Positions 1 to 11,223 are shown, numbered from the stretch's first letter. The stretch: 64,000 bases of DNA from Symbiodinium natans (GCA_905221605.1 CAJNDS010002258.1:12501-76500), one strand, 5' to 3'. The notes: generated by a model from the sequence alone, not told the origin. A program made the numbers and translations.

Positions 1-634
1 ATAGGGCTTCGGGCTGTAGATGGGTTCAGGGTTGCTAGTGCCGAGGCTCCAGCTGTCCCAGTCTTTTGCAAGAGCCACATTCGAGGTTGCTTGAAATACT
101 GCAACAAGGGGCTTACAAAGAGAATGCGATGATGCTCCAACCAGAGATTGGAAGTTAGAAAAGTACGAGCAGGGAGGCTGTTTCAAAAACTCTAAATTAG
201 GGTCCACACCTAGATACCTTTGATAAGGCGGCCTGCAAAGATAGGATTCCTGGTGCCAATTCCAAAAACGGGACCCTAGGTTAGAACAACCTCCGCCCGG
301 AACGCAGCTTGCGAGGCCGCATGTCGCCAAGGCTGGCTTTGCCAATCTTTAAAATATCAGCGGACATGCGAACATTGGCGCCGGAAGGACCGGCATGCCA
401 TGTGAAGCATCACTATGGCTGGCACCGATTGCATGAAACTAAACAATTAAACCACGATCTTAAACACTCAGATGAAGCTCAGCCAATGGCTGAAAGACAC
501 AAGCGTCGACTCGTCGACCAGCCCGGACTCATGGCAGTCCGTGGCAACATGGGTGCAGCAGACACGGCCACTCCAATCCAGCGATCGAAACGGTTCTCGC
601 CCCTTGGTCCCTTGGTCCGCCACCTTACAACTTG

Positions 635-946
635 TCATTGCCGTGCACAGGGTTGCTGTCGCATCTTGAGCGCAGCGTCAGCGTCTCTGAAGGTTTCTGC
701 TCGGCGTTGGTCCACCCTGCTCTGGAAGGCTTCCGGTCTCTTCATCACAAGGGTCAGGTAGGCGTTCAGCTCTCGGACATAGAGCTCATGACTGACACGA
801 TTTGGTGGGAATGCATCCTGCGGGGGTGCCTGGACCTGAGTCGGCACATGACATTCACACGGACTTGTGTAAATTGTTGCCACATTGTGGCGGGACGAGC
901 TTGGAACACAGCCCGTCTGGCCCATGACCGGAATAAAATGGCTCAA
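635..946 (-). CDS. Isolated coding-like fragment, unrecognised
   Basis: A 103-codon open frame with ordinary protein composition. Its second half reads as an amphipathic, charged helix (for example ELNAYLTLVMKRPEAFQ followed by RVDQRRAETFRDAD). The surrounding 0.3-1.7 kb lacks the TTTAGGG-type sequence that fills the rest of the window, so it may be an exon or a piece of an inserted element. Two other decayed coding pieces on the same strand (2992-4199 and 5877-6077) suggest retroelement debris. I do not recognise the family. Bases 1-634 hold nothing I can support. Confidence 0.35.
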   Translation of the reverse strand: MSHFIPVMGQTGCVPSSSRHNVATIYTSPCECHVPTQVQAPPQDAFPPNRVSHELYVRELNAYLTLVMKRPEAFQSRVDQRRAETFRDADAALKMRQQPCARQ

Positions 947-2113
947 CGACTTGAAATCAAATGAGCTGCTGATATGTTTTGAGTGAGTCCTTAAGCACAG
1001 CGCCTAGCAAGGATGGTCTGGCTAGCGCAGGCCAAACCATTCAGATCCAAAATCCCAACTCAAGCTTGCTCTGGCTGATGACAGCCCTTGGAAGAAAACC
1101 CGTCTATAGCAAAGGATCTACGCAACATGAATCAAGAAAGCCATGAAGCCCGCTACTCTGAAGGTGCCATCTAAGGACCTGAAAGCGTACGTCCCGATAC
1201 ACACTCCCCAACATTACAGTGTAAGCTACGACGTAGGATCCGGTATACAGGCAAGCCTTTAGAAATCCTGCAACACGTACTGCCAAGAGCGACAAGCACC
1301 CCTTAATGACGGCATGTATCTTCGTTCAAAATCAGGACCTCCATGATGCTATTAATTCATTGCCATGCCATAACTTGCTATAGTCCATTCTCTTCACATG
1401 CTGCAAATTATACTACGCAACGATACTGCCGGGATACCACCGCCGCGTGTGACTTGGCTAGTCGGCAAACCATCTTAGGTGTCGCGTTGAGTTTGAAGCG
1501 CCTCCGATAAGCATGGAGTCGTCTTAGGAGAAACTTCTCACTAGAAGCTTCGTTACAAGTAGCTTGTTCGTTGCAATCCTCCCACAACTTGATTTGTCAG
1601 AGTTCATTCCCATGTAAGTGGCACAGCCCTCTCTCCAAAAAGCCTCCCGTGTCTGGTTTCCTTTCTCTCCCTTCTTCCGCCCCTTTGTCCTCTGCCTGAC
1701 CTTCAGCTGGTCTCCTGCTTTCCATCACGCGCCCTAGCACCGCTCCTGGGATCTGCAAGCTAAACCCTGAACCCTATAGCCGCTAGGCCCTAAACTTCTA
1801 AAAAGGCCCTAAACCCCACGTTTGAATCGTTACATAGCTTAAGGTATACATTTTTGTGTGAAGGGTCTTGAACAGCAAACCTTCACCCTGAACCCTCAAG
1901 CCAGAGCTCTGGATCTCCAAACCCCAAGAACAGCCAAAAACAAACCCAGCCCAAGCCCCAATCCCAAGCCCTCCTAGATCTTCATAGAAGTCCCCAAACC
2001 CCACCTCCCTAAACCCTCTCTAAGCCATCCTAAACCTTCCTAGACGTTCCTAAACCCTCCTAAACTAGGTCCTAAACCCTCCCAAAGCCCAAAAACCCCG
2101 CAGAGGCCAAGGC
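947..2113. other. No gene seen
   Basis: The first part is unique-looking sequence without a convincing frame. Around 1620-1730 the plus strand is pyrimidine-rich. From about 1760 to 2095 it is a degenerate mixture of CCCTAAA-like units, typical of the introns and spacers here. Confidence 0.5.
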
Positions 2114-2181
2114 CTCCTCGGCGCCAGCTTGGCCCGGGCGCACGTCCACGAAGGCCCCGCACGCGGACTGCAGCCGGAGGC
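2114..2181 (-). CDS. Internal exon, unrecognised protein
   Basis: Minus-strand exon preceded by CCCAG and followed by the GC donor GAG|GCC. In frame it reads LRLQSACGAFVDVRPGQ then AGAEE, with GC-rich third positions. Length is 68 bp, starting with two bases of a split codon and ending in phase 0. It is flanked by CCCTAAA-type intron on one side and, 25 bp upstream of the acceptor, by a palindromic element (2206-2310). The neighbouring exons of this gene were not identified with certainty. Confidence 0.5.
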
Positions 2182-2205
2182 CTGGGAGCTCCAGGGCTCT
2201 CAGGT

Positions 2206-2310
2206 GGGATGCTCCCCCCCCCTTTTTCTAACAGCCCTTATTAACAGGATTGTAGTAGGGGTACTACAATCCCCTATTAAGGACTGTTAGTATAAGGGGG
2301 GAACGTCCCA
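2206..2310. mobile_element. MITE-like palindrome, family 1 copy A
   Basis: One of four copies in the window. The ends are near inverted repeats (GGGAT-G-TCCCCCC at the left, GGGGGGAACGTCCCA at the right) and the interior is itself palindromic around GGGGTACTACAATCCCC. It carries no coding potential. It lies just upstream of an exon acceptor, so it is intronic. Confidence 0.75.
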
Positions 2311-2991
2311 AGCTCTCAGGTTCAAGGGGCGGGGCGTCGTGTTATACGGCTATAAAGTTTAACCATATCCAAAGCAAGCGGTTGACCAGTGGACCACGTG
2401 ATACCATGTCGAAGATTCAGCTTCTAGAACTACTTAAAAGGCGAGTTCTGTGTACAGGATTCAGGATTCAGGATTCAGCATTCAGAGGTTTAGGGTTTTA
2501 TCTTTAGGGTTGAAGCGCTTGGGCCTGTATCCAGAATCGGGCTTTCACAGGAGGGTTTAGAGAAGGGTTTAGGGTTTAGGTGATCAGCCTTCACGGGCTT
2601 GGGTGGGGGAGGAGGAGGGCGTTTTCTCGAGTAAACGATAAGAGTAAAAAAGAACGATAACGTTCAGATCAGTATCCAGGCCCTTGCTGTTGCTGCAGCA
2701 TTTGGCTGCTGTGAAACAGCAATAATGACGCAAGAAAATAATAATGAGGCTTGCACAACAAAACATATACTTGTACAACAGAAGAGAGGCTAGGCGCTGG
2801 CACCAGGAACACGACATGTAAGGCCTATGTACTGTACGCAGGAAAGGTCGCATCTAATGCACCATCTTTTGTCGGTCGATTTCGACCGCACGATGCCTGC
2901 TTTTGTCACTAAGAACTCTTCCAGCCAGGCATTCGATCTCTTGGGGCAGAGGTGATGACCGTTAACAAATCCAACAAGAGAAATATGTCCA
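2311..2991. other. Spacer with TTTAGGG-like sequence
   Basis: From about 2455 to 2582 the sequence is GGATTCA and TTTAGGG-like short units. The remainder, to 2991, is unique-looking and A/T richer, without a convincing exon. Confidence 0.4.
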
Positions 2992-4199
2992 TTAAGAGCG
3001 GCGCGGTGCGATTAGATGCCATTCTTGTTCTGGGCCAATACTGTCATCCTGAATCCACTTGGCACGTCCGAAGAAACCAGTAAGCAGGATGCTCTCAGGA
3101 AGCATGACACCATCGCTTGTAGTGGGGAAAATCACCCCAGCTCGCATGACACCCAAAATAGTGTCGAGGTTGCACGCGTGGGCCCAAACAGACTTGTTGC
3201 CAGGAACCGCAGTCGGTTCAGGACCGGGAAAATTCTTGGTTTTCATGAGCCACAGATTAACGTCCTCAATACGAGAAGACGGAGCAGACTCAAAGATACC
3301 AACTGTAACACGATTCATGATCATTGCATTGAGAAGAATCGTCAATGTCTTTGGCGACATCGAAAGTACAGGTCCAGATTGCAATGGGAGCCGTTCTAAG
3401 GCATACCACTGGCTGGAATACGTGCCGAAAGTCACACCCGAAACCAGCTTGTACATAGGTGCCACCCATTCACGATGCTACTTGATAGCGCCAACAGCAG
3501 AAAATGGTATGGGTTGAATGACTCTTGCCGGTATGGAGCCCATTAATGGAGCAGGGTTCTCTATCTCCCAACTTGCCGCAGCTTGAGTCTCATAAGCTAC
3601 ATCTTGCAGTTTACCTGTCGGGGGGGGGGGGGGGGTAGCTCCTGCGAAAGGTTGGCGAGCACCAACATGTTTACGAAGACATTCAAGATTGCCAATTGTA
3701 GGCTTCGAAGAAGGTGGAGGATCATGCGCACTTGGGTTCTGGGCGCCTGAAAACGATTTAGATGGACCTACAAAGGAAGCAAGTGGACCAACAGTTGAAT
3801 TGTAACGCGGGCCTCTACACGGCACTATAGCAGTAGTCTCGGGATAATCACTTCGAACAGGATACGGATTGTTCCATTGACCAGGAGGAGCTCCACCAAA
3901 CTGATCCACAGGAGAAAGTTGAGCATTAGGGGAAGTCTCCAACATCATACGCTGCGTGTTTCCAGCTGCCACATTCTTGGGGTGACTCGTGTGAGATACT
4001 TGAGCTGGATGAACTTCTGAGGATGAAGAATTGGCAGACGATGACGATCTCCTTCTGCGCCGTCTAGAACATCTTCTCTTTCTTCTCTTCTATCCCGACT
4101 ACGTCTACTTCGATCTCGATGCCTTCTGTCACGCTTGGTATCGTCTAGATGTACATGACCGCGCAGATGACGTTCTCGATCCATGGCTTGATCGTACAA
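2992..4199 (-). pseudogene. Decayed retroelement gag-like coding region
   Basis: Three open segments follow each other on the minus strand. The first (4199 to about 4060) encodes an Arg/Asp/Ser-rich basic stretch (DRRHRDRSRRSRDRREER). Continuing it needs a change of frame near 4080, after which an Arg/Ser-rich run and a Pro-rich segment (about 4060-3481) follow, including LECLRKHVGARQPFAGATPP. An in-frame TAG at 3478-3480 then separates this from a 157-codon segment (3465-2992) with NLDTILGVMRAGVIFP and LTGFFGRAKW. The order basic RS-rich, Pro-rich, folded domain resembles gag-type polyproteins of dinoflagellate retroelements from memory of such sequences; this is inference. One stop and one frameshift mark it as inactive. 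No reverse transcriptase or integrase is visible. Confidence 0.5.
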
Positions 4200-5250
4200 A
4201 AAAAGAGTACGATAACGTAGCGTTGCGGTGTTTGAAGCAAGTGAATCCTACATTCTAACGAATGTGTGAAAATATCAGTAAGACTGTGAAGGATTTTAAC
4301 GGAGCCACGAATCTCGAGCCTCAAAGGAGAGACATCGCAAAGGTATCTCAATGGCATCCAGTCCGTTGTGAGTCGACTTGCACAGAAACCTTAAATGATT
4401 TAAACCAAGCATCAACTGTCAACACAAAGCGCCAAGAAAACCGGGAGGAACTCCGAAATCCGAAGAAAACGAAACAACCTTCCTCTGGGTATGATCAAGA
4501 AGTCTGGGCACGATCGAGAAGTCTGGGTATAATCAAGATGTCCTTCAGCAGTGTCAACCTCTGGTCTAATGCGCCGGTGTTGCTTGTCATCCTCTTTACA
4601 CGAATTGAGGTTATAATCAGTATGATCAAACCATCTGAATTGGGTATGTTCAGCTGTTGGGTGTGATCGAATGCTAACGGGGCACAGCCGCACCGTTTGT
4701 TGTTCGTCTGGGGTCTAATCTGGAGTTCTGGGTGTAATAGAATGGGTAAGCTCACGGGGTATGATGACGTCCTTTTGGCCACACAACATCATAATCACAC
4801 AACCACAAGATTTAATCCACAGGGGTGCGAATCTATCTTGCAGGGTATGATCAGCGGGCCATTTTGCCCATCACGGCCAGCCCTTTGACAGAATCACTGA
4901 CCGAGGCACACTCGGATGAGCCTGTCAAGCGAGTTGTCAAAATGGATGTGTTTCTGCGGGTTAATCTGTCTTGTTGTCTGTCTGTAACTTCAGATCAATC
5001 ATCTTCGAAGCTTGCCTACTTCAAGCTTCAGCATCTCAGCAACTTGCTTATCACCTCTTAGACATTGCCGCAATCACTTGCAGAACGAAATCTTCGCTGG
5101 GTGAAACTGCAGGTACGTTTTCACAGCTTACTGGATGGGTCTTCGTTGGCCCAAGCCATCCAGTAGCCCTTGGGCCCCCTGCTGAAAAGTGGACAGCACT
5201 CTGAACAGTGCAAAGAGTAAGCCTAACCTAGGAACTACGCTTCTTGGGAA
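4200..5250. other. No gene seen
   Basis: Unique-looking sequence without TTTAGGG repeats. Short open frames overlap on both strands and none has convincing composition. It may be the rest of the element that carries the gag-like pseudogene, or its flank. Confidence 0.4.
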
Positions 5251-5259
5251 CAGAAGTTT

Positions 5260-5263
<4 letters not shown>

Positions 5264-5318
<55 letters not shown>

Positions 5319-5582
5319 ACCCACCCACCCACCCACCCACCCACCCACCCACGCACGCACGCACGCACGCACGCACGCTTGCTTGCACGCTTGCACGCAT
5401 GCACGCACGCACGCTCGCACGCGCGCTTGCACGCACGCTCGCACGCACGCTTGCACGCATGCACGCACGCTTGCACGCACGCTTGCACGCACTCTTGCAC
5501 GCATGCTTGCTTGCACGCTTGCTTGCACGCATGCATGCATGCATGCATGCATGCATGCACGCACGCACACGCGCGCGCGCGC
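5264..5582. repeat. Compound microsatellite CA / CCCA / CACG / CGCTTGCA
   Basis: An (AC)n run of about 50 bp passes into (CCCA)n, then (GCAC)n, then an irregular mixture of GCACGCTT and GCATGCAC units, and ends in alternating CG. Because none of the units contains a stop codon, several frames on both strands stay open across it. These are artefacts of the repeat and not genes. Confidence 0.95.
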
Positions 5583-5876
5583 CAAAACAGGCGAGAATAC
5601 AAGCTCTGAACCCTGAAGTCCTTAAACTCTCAAGCCGACTCCCGTGGGTCATACCAGAAACACTTTGCAACCGTCCCCAAGGTTATGAATAGACCAGGCT
5701 TCCCGGAGAGATTAAACTAAACATTCTTGCAAATTGGGGTGTCCAGTATACCTGGGACAGTCTTATGGGCGATAACTCCTAGTTAAGCGCTCATTTCTAC
5801 CAAAATGCCAATGGACTGCCAGTGTTTGGGCTCTAGAGCCCGACCGCCATGCAGATGATAATGAAACTCGTAGAGT

Positions 5877-6077
5877 TCATTCTTTGGGAAGGTCGATGTT
5901 CTTCACTCTTCGCCCAGTAGTTCTTGGCTCGATGTCCTGTTGGAGCCCGTGGGCTTCCGGATACACTACCATGTTTTGCTTCCCCACCGCCATCACCTTG
6001 CAGCTACCCAGGAAGTATGAAAGTGCGGCCAGTCGGCGCTTGATCACTGAAATGTCGATGGGTTCGTCAGTCAGCAT
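5877..6077 (-). CDS. Coding-like fragment, possible retroelement piece
   Basis: A 66-codon frame with balanced composition: DISVIKRRLAALSYFLGSCK, then VMAVGKQNMVVYPEAHGL, then a basic/acidic end with RRVKNIDLPKE and a stop. It lies in sequence free of TTTAGGG repeats. The alternation of KRRLAALSYFLG and hydrophobic strands looks like part of a folded domain. I do not recognise the family. It is on the same strand as the gag-like pseudogene 1.7 kb away and may come from the same element class. Confidence 0.4.
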   Translation of the reverse strand: MLTDEPIDISVIKRRLAALSYFLGSCKVMAVGKQNMVVYPEAHGLQQDIEPRTTGRRVKNIDLPKE

Positions 6078-6407
6078 CGCGCGAGAATATGGTACTGTCC
6101 GCAGAGTTCGAGTTGAAGTTAGGGAGCTTCACAAATTCAACTCATCTATACAAGGAGTTGGATATGGGGCATGCAAACTTTCGGACTTAGGAGTCTAAAC
6201 TTGCAGGAAAGGCCCCGAAAACTGCAAGCTTCTTAGCGGCTGACTCGGAGTCGCTTCCTCGCCTGCGTCATGGCCCTGCCCAAGAGTGTGCCGACAGCTT
6301 CCAGGGGTTTACGGCTTTTGGGGGGGTTCAGGGGGTTTGGGGGTGCAGGAATTGCTGTGAGCCCTTGAAGGCTTGGCGACTGCTTGGCTTGCAAGAATTC
6401 CGAAGTT

Positions 6408-6520
6408 AGGGGCTAGGGGTACCTTCTTGGGGTCCTTCATAAAATGGGATCCTGCTATTTGGGGGTCTATTCCAGGGGTCCCGTATTTTCGTAAAGCCCC
6501 ATGTAGGCTCTCGGTTGGGA
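6408..6520. mobile_element. MITE-like palindrome, family 3 copy A
   Basis: It has the layout shared with the copies at 9.95, 23.6, 54.5 and 55.0 kb: GGGGTACCTT-TTGGGGTCC, a central CTATTTGGGGGTCTATT, then CCCGTATTTTCGTAAAGCCCCATG. It has no coding potential. The 6.1-7.2 kb spacer around it is otherwise degenerate. Confidence 0.55.
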
Positions 6521-7219
6521 ACATGGGCAAACAGCCTACCCGTAAGTTAGGGTTCATGGTTGACACTTCCTGCGTGCAACGCTACAACCCTGCAACATGG
6601 TGGGGAATAAGCCCCCGATTCGATTTGCAGCACAGCGCCCCCAACGCACAAGCAACTAATAGGCACCCAGTTCGTAATGTGGAGCCCCGGGTAAGAAACT
6701 TAAAGCCTGAACCAACCCGAATCCTGTCCACCTTAGTGTGCGGTGCAGGGAGGCAGCACCAAACCCTCAACCCCCTTAATCTTAGACCCTAACCCCTCAA
6801 CCGCAGGTTTTGGATGGGTGCCTCACTTTGCAGCATCCACACTCCCGCAAGCCTCGCTGCTTTGGGTTGCAGGGTTTGGCGCCTTGGGGTTGAAAGAGAA
6901 TACGACGGGTATGGGGCGGGGGTCATATGGTGTCAGGTGGGAATAGCGGTGGGGGGAGTAGGGTAGGGCTTTAGGGCTTCCAGGGCTTGGGATTTAAAGC
7001 TTAGGGTGTAGGGCACAGCGATTAGGCTGTCAGCACAAGCCCCATAAACCCTCACCCCTTGGTGCTGGACCCTGCACCCCCAAAAAATGGAAACCCTGAA
7101 CCCTAAACCCAAAACCCCAAACCCTGAAGGTTCCCTTGGCAGCTTCAGCCCTTCGGAACCATGACTCGCAATGAGAAGCAAACACAACCGCGGCCTTTGG
7201 CAGTCTGTGTTCCTGGCAA

Positions 7220-7366
7220 CAGGGCTTAGTAGGGTTTAGGGTTTAGGTTTAGGTTTAGGGTTTAGGGTTTAGGGTTTAGGGTTTAGGGTTCAGGGTTCAG
7301 GGTTCAGGGTTTAGGGTTTAGGGTTCGGGGTTTAGGGTTTGGGGTTTAGGGTTGAGGGTTTAGGGT
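7220..7366. repeat. Interstitial TTTAGGG array
   Basis: About 150 bp of TTTAGGG units in GGGTTTA orientation, with point variants TTCAGGG, TTCGGGG and TTGAGGG. The unit equals the plant/alveolate-type telomere repeat, but here it is internal and bounded by ordinary intron-like sequence. Confidence 0.9.
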
Positions 7367-7444
7367 CTCTCTTTCAAGGCTGCCAACGCAGTCCCAAATG
7401 GAGGGCGTCGCTTTGGAGCTCTTTCGGGGGACTGGGTTCAGAGC

Positions 7445-7470
7445 TTCGGGCGGCGTGGCAAAGACTTCAC
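7445..7470 (-). CDS. Candidate micro-exon
   Basis: 26 bp between CAG and the donor GAA|GCTCTG, reading EVFATPPE after a split codon. It is supported only by acceptor, donor and composition, so weakly. Confidence 0.3.
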
Positions 7471-8131
7471 CTGCCCACAGGTACCTTTCAAAATGGGCCT
7501 CGCAACATCTCAACATTGGGGCCGGGGGGCGGGATTCATGAACAGGATTTAGGAATCAAAAACATAATCTCCCAACAAAGGGCTTTCCTTTGATGACTTT
7601 TGGGGGGGCTCCGCGAGGCTTCCCAACCCGGGCCTGCAAAGCAAGCCCTCAGGGAAAGGCCCGCAGAATCTCAGCGAGGGGCCTGGAAGTTGTTTCGGGG
7701 ATGCTCGGCTCAGGATCGCCAAGCCCTAAACGCCCTGAACCCTGTATAAAACTCAAGATGTGAAGGCCTTCAGGGCCGTGATTTTGGGTAGATAAACGGG
7801 TAGGTGTAGGCAGGGCGAAAGACTGCTTTAAGGGCAGGAAGATTTTAGGGAGATATGGACATGAAATATGAAGGATCAGGTTGCGAAGCTTGCTGCAGAG
7901 GAATCGAATCAGATTCAAGCTTTTGGTAGGGTTGAGGGTTGTTGCGGACTACTGGCTCAGGACTTTGTGCTCCAGGAATCCCAACCTCTTGCGGACAACA
8001 CAATAGAAGAAGCATCGTGCCGAGATCAAAAAGCACACAGGTTTGAGGTTTCCTAAACTCTAAACCCTAAACCGGAAAAAAAAACCTAAACCCAAACCCT
8101 AAACCCTAAGCATGTTTTTCTGTCGCCAGAC

Positions 8132-8190
8132 CCGAGCCACGGGCGCAGAAGGTGTCCAGCAGCCAGGAGCGCCCCAGCTGCGGTGGCCAG
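8132..8190 (-). CDS. Internal exon, unrecognised
   Basis: 59 bp between GGCAG and a GT donor (G|GTCTGG). In frame it reads WPPQLGRSWLLDTFCARGS. The opposite strand is also open, but this frame has the better composition and both splice sites. A palindromic element lies 26 bp upstream of the acceptor (8216-8341). Confidence 0.5.
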
Positions 8191-8215
8191 CTGCCTCGAC
8201 CCAAGAGTAACCTAC

Positions 8216-8341
8216 GTGAAGGTTCATGGGTGGTTATAAATAGGGATCTAAGTACCCCTAAACAAGGTTAGAACCAGTTATGCAAATATAGTTACCCTAC
8301 TTATGACCCTACTTATAACTACCCATGACACTCCAAGTAGG
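8216..8341. mobile_element. MITE-like palindrome, family 2 copy A
   Basis: The ends pair imperfectly: TTCATGGGTGGTTATAA at the left and TTATAACTACCCATGA at the right. The interior has AGTACCCCTAAAC and GTTACCCTACTTATGACC. Related copies lie at 18.78, 36.23, 39.44 kb and partial ones at 40.94 and 41.33 kb. It has no coding potential and sits in an intron. Confidence 0.75.
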
Positions 8342-8598
8342 AACAAAAACGGTGCCCTTTTTGGTTGAAAGGGTGTCCTAGCTGCTCTTGATGTTTGGGG
8401 CTAAGGGTGCCGAGGACCTGGCACTTCGTGGTTCGGGATCCTCATTGTATCTCTTGGGAGGAGTCGAGGGTTGGAGTTTGGGGGTGGAATGTGCCCACGG
8501 ACTTCCCCGGCCGAAAGCCTGAACAACAAAAAACATCCGCAATCCCTAAGCCTCTTAAGGGTCAGTGCCCATAAGCCCCGAACCCTTCTATGCCCCAC

Positions 8599-8639
8599 CT
8601 TCTTGGCAGCAGCAGCCACTCGCATGTCGGCGTGGACAC
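8599..8639 (-). CDS. Internal micro-exon, unrecognised
   Basis: 41 bp after AAGAG with the GT donor AAG|GTGGGG. It reads VHADMRVAAAAKK after a split codon and ends in phase 0. Both splice sites and the composition support it. Confidence 0.5.
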
Positions 8640-8837
8640 CTCTTCTCGAGGGTTTTGTTGAGCAGAGCTCGGAGCTCAGGACTTTGCGGGGCTTAGGGAC
8701 TTCAGAGCTTCTTGTTGGAGGCTTGGGGCATTGTAGAAGTCTCAAGGCTTCGGCCTTTTTAAGGGTCGATGTCTTTTTGTCGAAGGCAAACATGCAGCCT
8801 TTCAACAACGCCTAAAGCAAGGCCTGAGCATAGAAAC

Positions 8838-8900
8838 TTCCTTCCTTCCTTCCTTTCTTTAGCACTCTCTCTCTCTCTCTCTCTCTTCTCTTTTTTCTCG
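8838..8900. repeat. TTCC and TC simple repeats
   Basis: Short TTCC units followed by (CT)n of about 20 bp and a TC-rich tail. Confidence 0.85.
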
Positions 8901-9081
8901 CTCTCGCCATGCCAGCCGACCCCGGCACTGCAAAACACTTCACAGGACAGGTGCCGCTTCTCCTGGATGAGTATGACAACCCTTTAGGCTAAGCGCCAAA
9001 AGGCAGCCCGCAAACAACAACTCTCAGTGACTCCAAGCTCTTGGCCTTAGGCCCCCCTGCAGAATAACCTCCGAGGCCTAC

Positions 9082-9149
9082 CAAAGTCACACAAAGCTCG
9101 ACACTAAGACTCCGCACCACGTGGACGAGCACCTCGGCAGCCTCCCACA
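9082..9149 (-). CDS. Internal exon, hydrophobic helix
   Basis: 68 bp after GCGGAG with the GT donor TTG|GTAGGC. It reads WEAAEVLVHVVRSLSVELCV followed by TL. The helix is amphipathic to hydrophobic. The family is not recognised. Confidence 0.55.
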
Positions 9150-9343
9150 CTCCGCACACAGGGCCGTGGGTTGAGGCTTTCAGGGCACAAAGCGTGGGGC
9201 CTTTGGGCCTAAGGGCCCCCTTGCTTGGATAGCAGATGAAACATGATGAACCTGTAAAACTCAAGCCCTAAATCGTGAAAAATAATCCAAACAAACAAAT
9301 AAACTTCAACAAATACAATACATGGAATGGTACAATAATAGTA

Positions 9344-9348
<5 letters not shown>

Positions 9349-9381
<33 letters not shown>
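9349..9381. repeat. AT microsatellite
   Basis: A (TA)n run of about 33 bp in a locally A/T-rich stretch (9270-9440). Confidence 0.9.
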
Positions 9382-9384
<3 letters not shown>

Positions 9385-9949
9385 GAGACTTCTCATCATA
9401 TACCTAATGTCATATGAGCATACAAAGCTTTAAATAAAAAAAAGACTTATGATACGTCCGTACTTGTACTGTCACATGCATGTGCGCACCCCCTCCGCCC
9501 GGGAATCTGACATCCCTCCCTCTCCCCGCGTTGACACCAAGTAGAACAACCGCCACTCATCATGTCGCAGGCAGGTTCAATGCGCAAAACTCAGAGGGGA
9601 ACCCGCAAGTTTGCTGCGGCAAGGTTGGCTTGGTGTTTCCTAGCTACATTGGATGCAAAACTTCACTGAAAAACAGCTGAGCTGAAAAATAAGCTCATCA
9701 TGCCGCGCTCGTCGTGCAAATACACAATCGTGGATCTAAGTTAATATAGAGGCCTCAATAATTGGAATGCGTTTTTTTTTCTTATTGGCAGGGGGGGGGG
9801 GCTATCAAGGGACTAGTATTAGTAACTGTTCCGACCCAGGGGGGGGGGGGGGGGATTATAGTATAATTACACAGGGACCACAAGGGAATACCAATGGTAC
9901 TGATTCCGACCACGATATTAGGAATAGAGAGGAAAAAAAGAGGGGTACC

Positions 9950-10046
9950 CACTTTGTGGGGGGGGGGGGGGGTCCCTTTAATTGGATTCTATTCTATTTG
10001 GGGGGTATAAAAAGGGTACCCCTATTTTGGGAAATACCCACATGGG
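9950..10046. mobile_element. MITE-like palindrome, family 3 copy B
   Basis: GGGGTACCC at the left, TTGGATTCTATTCTATTTGG in the centre and GGGTACCCCTATTTTGGGAAATACCC at the right. It is closely related to the copy at 23.6 kb. It lies amid poly-G runs of 10-14 bp (9790, 9839, 9959). Confidence 0.7.
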
Positions 10047-10223
10047 AGCCCTGGACGAGCTTTGGGGGCTTGCGGCTTAGGGGTCGCGAAGACCTTCCGA
10101 AATTATTCTTCTCATTCTTTATGTTAACAATACAACATGAATGTATTATTAGTATTCTTATGACTATTATGATGATGATCACTATTACTATTATTACTAT
10201 GAGGGGGGGAGGTATCTACACAC

Positions 10224-10320
10224 CTCGCAAGGAGTCTGGCCTTCAGCGCTTGGCAGAGGGCCTCGAACTTTGTCAAGGCCGCATCGACGTCCAAGGACGC
10301 CTGAGCCAGGTCGCGGTAGA
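10224..10320 (-). CDS. Internal exon, helical/coiled-coil
   Basis: 97 bp after CTCTTAG with the donor AG|GTGTGT. It reads YRDLAQASLDVDAALTKFEA then LCQALKARLLA, a charged amphipathic helix. The frame is clean and both splice sites fit. The gene is unknown; it lies on the same strand as the MYND-TPR exons upstream but cannot be joined with confidence. Confidence 0.6.
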
Positions 10321-10928
10321 CTAAGAGGCTTAACAAAAACAATTCTTCATATTCCCCTTGGGTTTTATATGAACACAAAATTGCATACAATTAGTACTGT
10401 AGAAATAGTAGTTTAAGGGTGCTATAGTAGAGTCTCAGGGCAGAAGAGAACCTCCACCCAAAGTAGAAGGCCATAGTCACCTCCAAAACCCTATACCACT
10501 CTAAGCTCAAACAACTAATGCGAACTCCAATGCCCCAAATGCTCAAAGCCACCCAAAGGCTCTAAACCCGTAAGCCCTTACACCCCCGAACCCCTGATGC
10601 CCTGCAGTCACAGCTTGGGGGACTCAGGATTCTGCACGATTCTGTTCTAACCAAATTAGGGTTTAGGCCTGATTCCGTCGAAAAATCAGGTGGGGGGGCG
10701 GGAGGGGTGGTCCTCTTGTAGAAAGAGCTCTTAATTAATATGTATATATATCTATATGTATAGTATAAGGCATCTACAAAGGCCCTTCGTTTGAGTGCTA
10801 CTCACAGTCATGGGCCCTGCCAAGAAGCGGCCCTGAACCCCAGAAACAGCCCCCAAAAAGCCCTCGTTTAGAACAAGCCCTGAAATTGGCTGGCCCCTGG
10901 GTTTAGAATAGTTTTGATTGCGTAGCTG

Positions 10929-11223
10929 CTTGGGGTTTAGGGGTTTAGGGGTTTAGGGGTTTAGGGGTTTAGGGGTTTAGGGGTTTAGGGGTTTAGGGGT
11001 TTAGGGGTTTAGGGGTTTAGGGGTTTAGGGGTTTAGGGGTTTAGGGGTTTAGGGGTTTAGTGGTTTAGTGGTTTAGGGGTTTAGGGGTGTAGGGGTGTAG
11101 GGGTTTAGGGGTTTAGGGGTTTAGGGGTTTAGGGGTTTAGGGGTTTAGGGGTTTAGGGGTTTAGGGGTTTAGGGGTTTAGGGGTTTAGGGGTTTAGGGGT
11201 TTAGGGGTTTAGGGGTTTAGGGT
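10929..11223. repeat. TTTAGGGG octamer array
   Basis: About 295 bp of a nearly perfect 8-bp repeat TTTAGGGG, one G longer than the telomere-type heptamer, with a few TTTAGTGG and GTGTAGGGG variants near the middle. Confidence 0.95.

Noticed and set aside
5128-5692. Long frames of Ala/Cys/Arg/Thr/His repeats on both strands
   Set aside because: Translation of the compound microsatellite; no splice or composition support.
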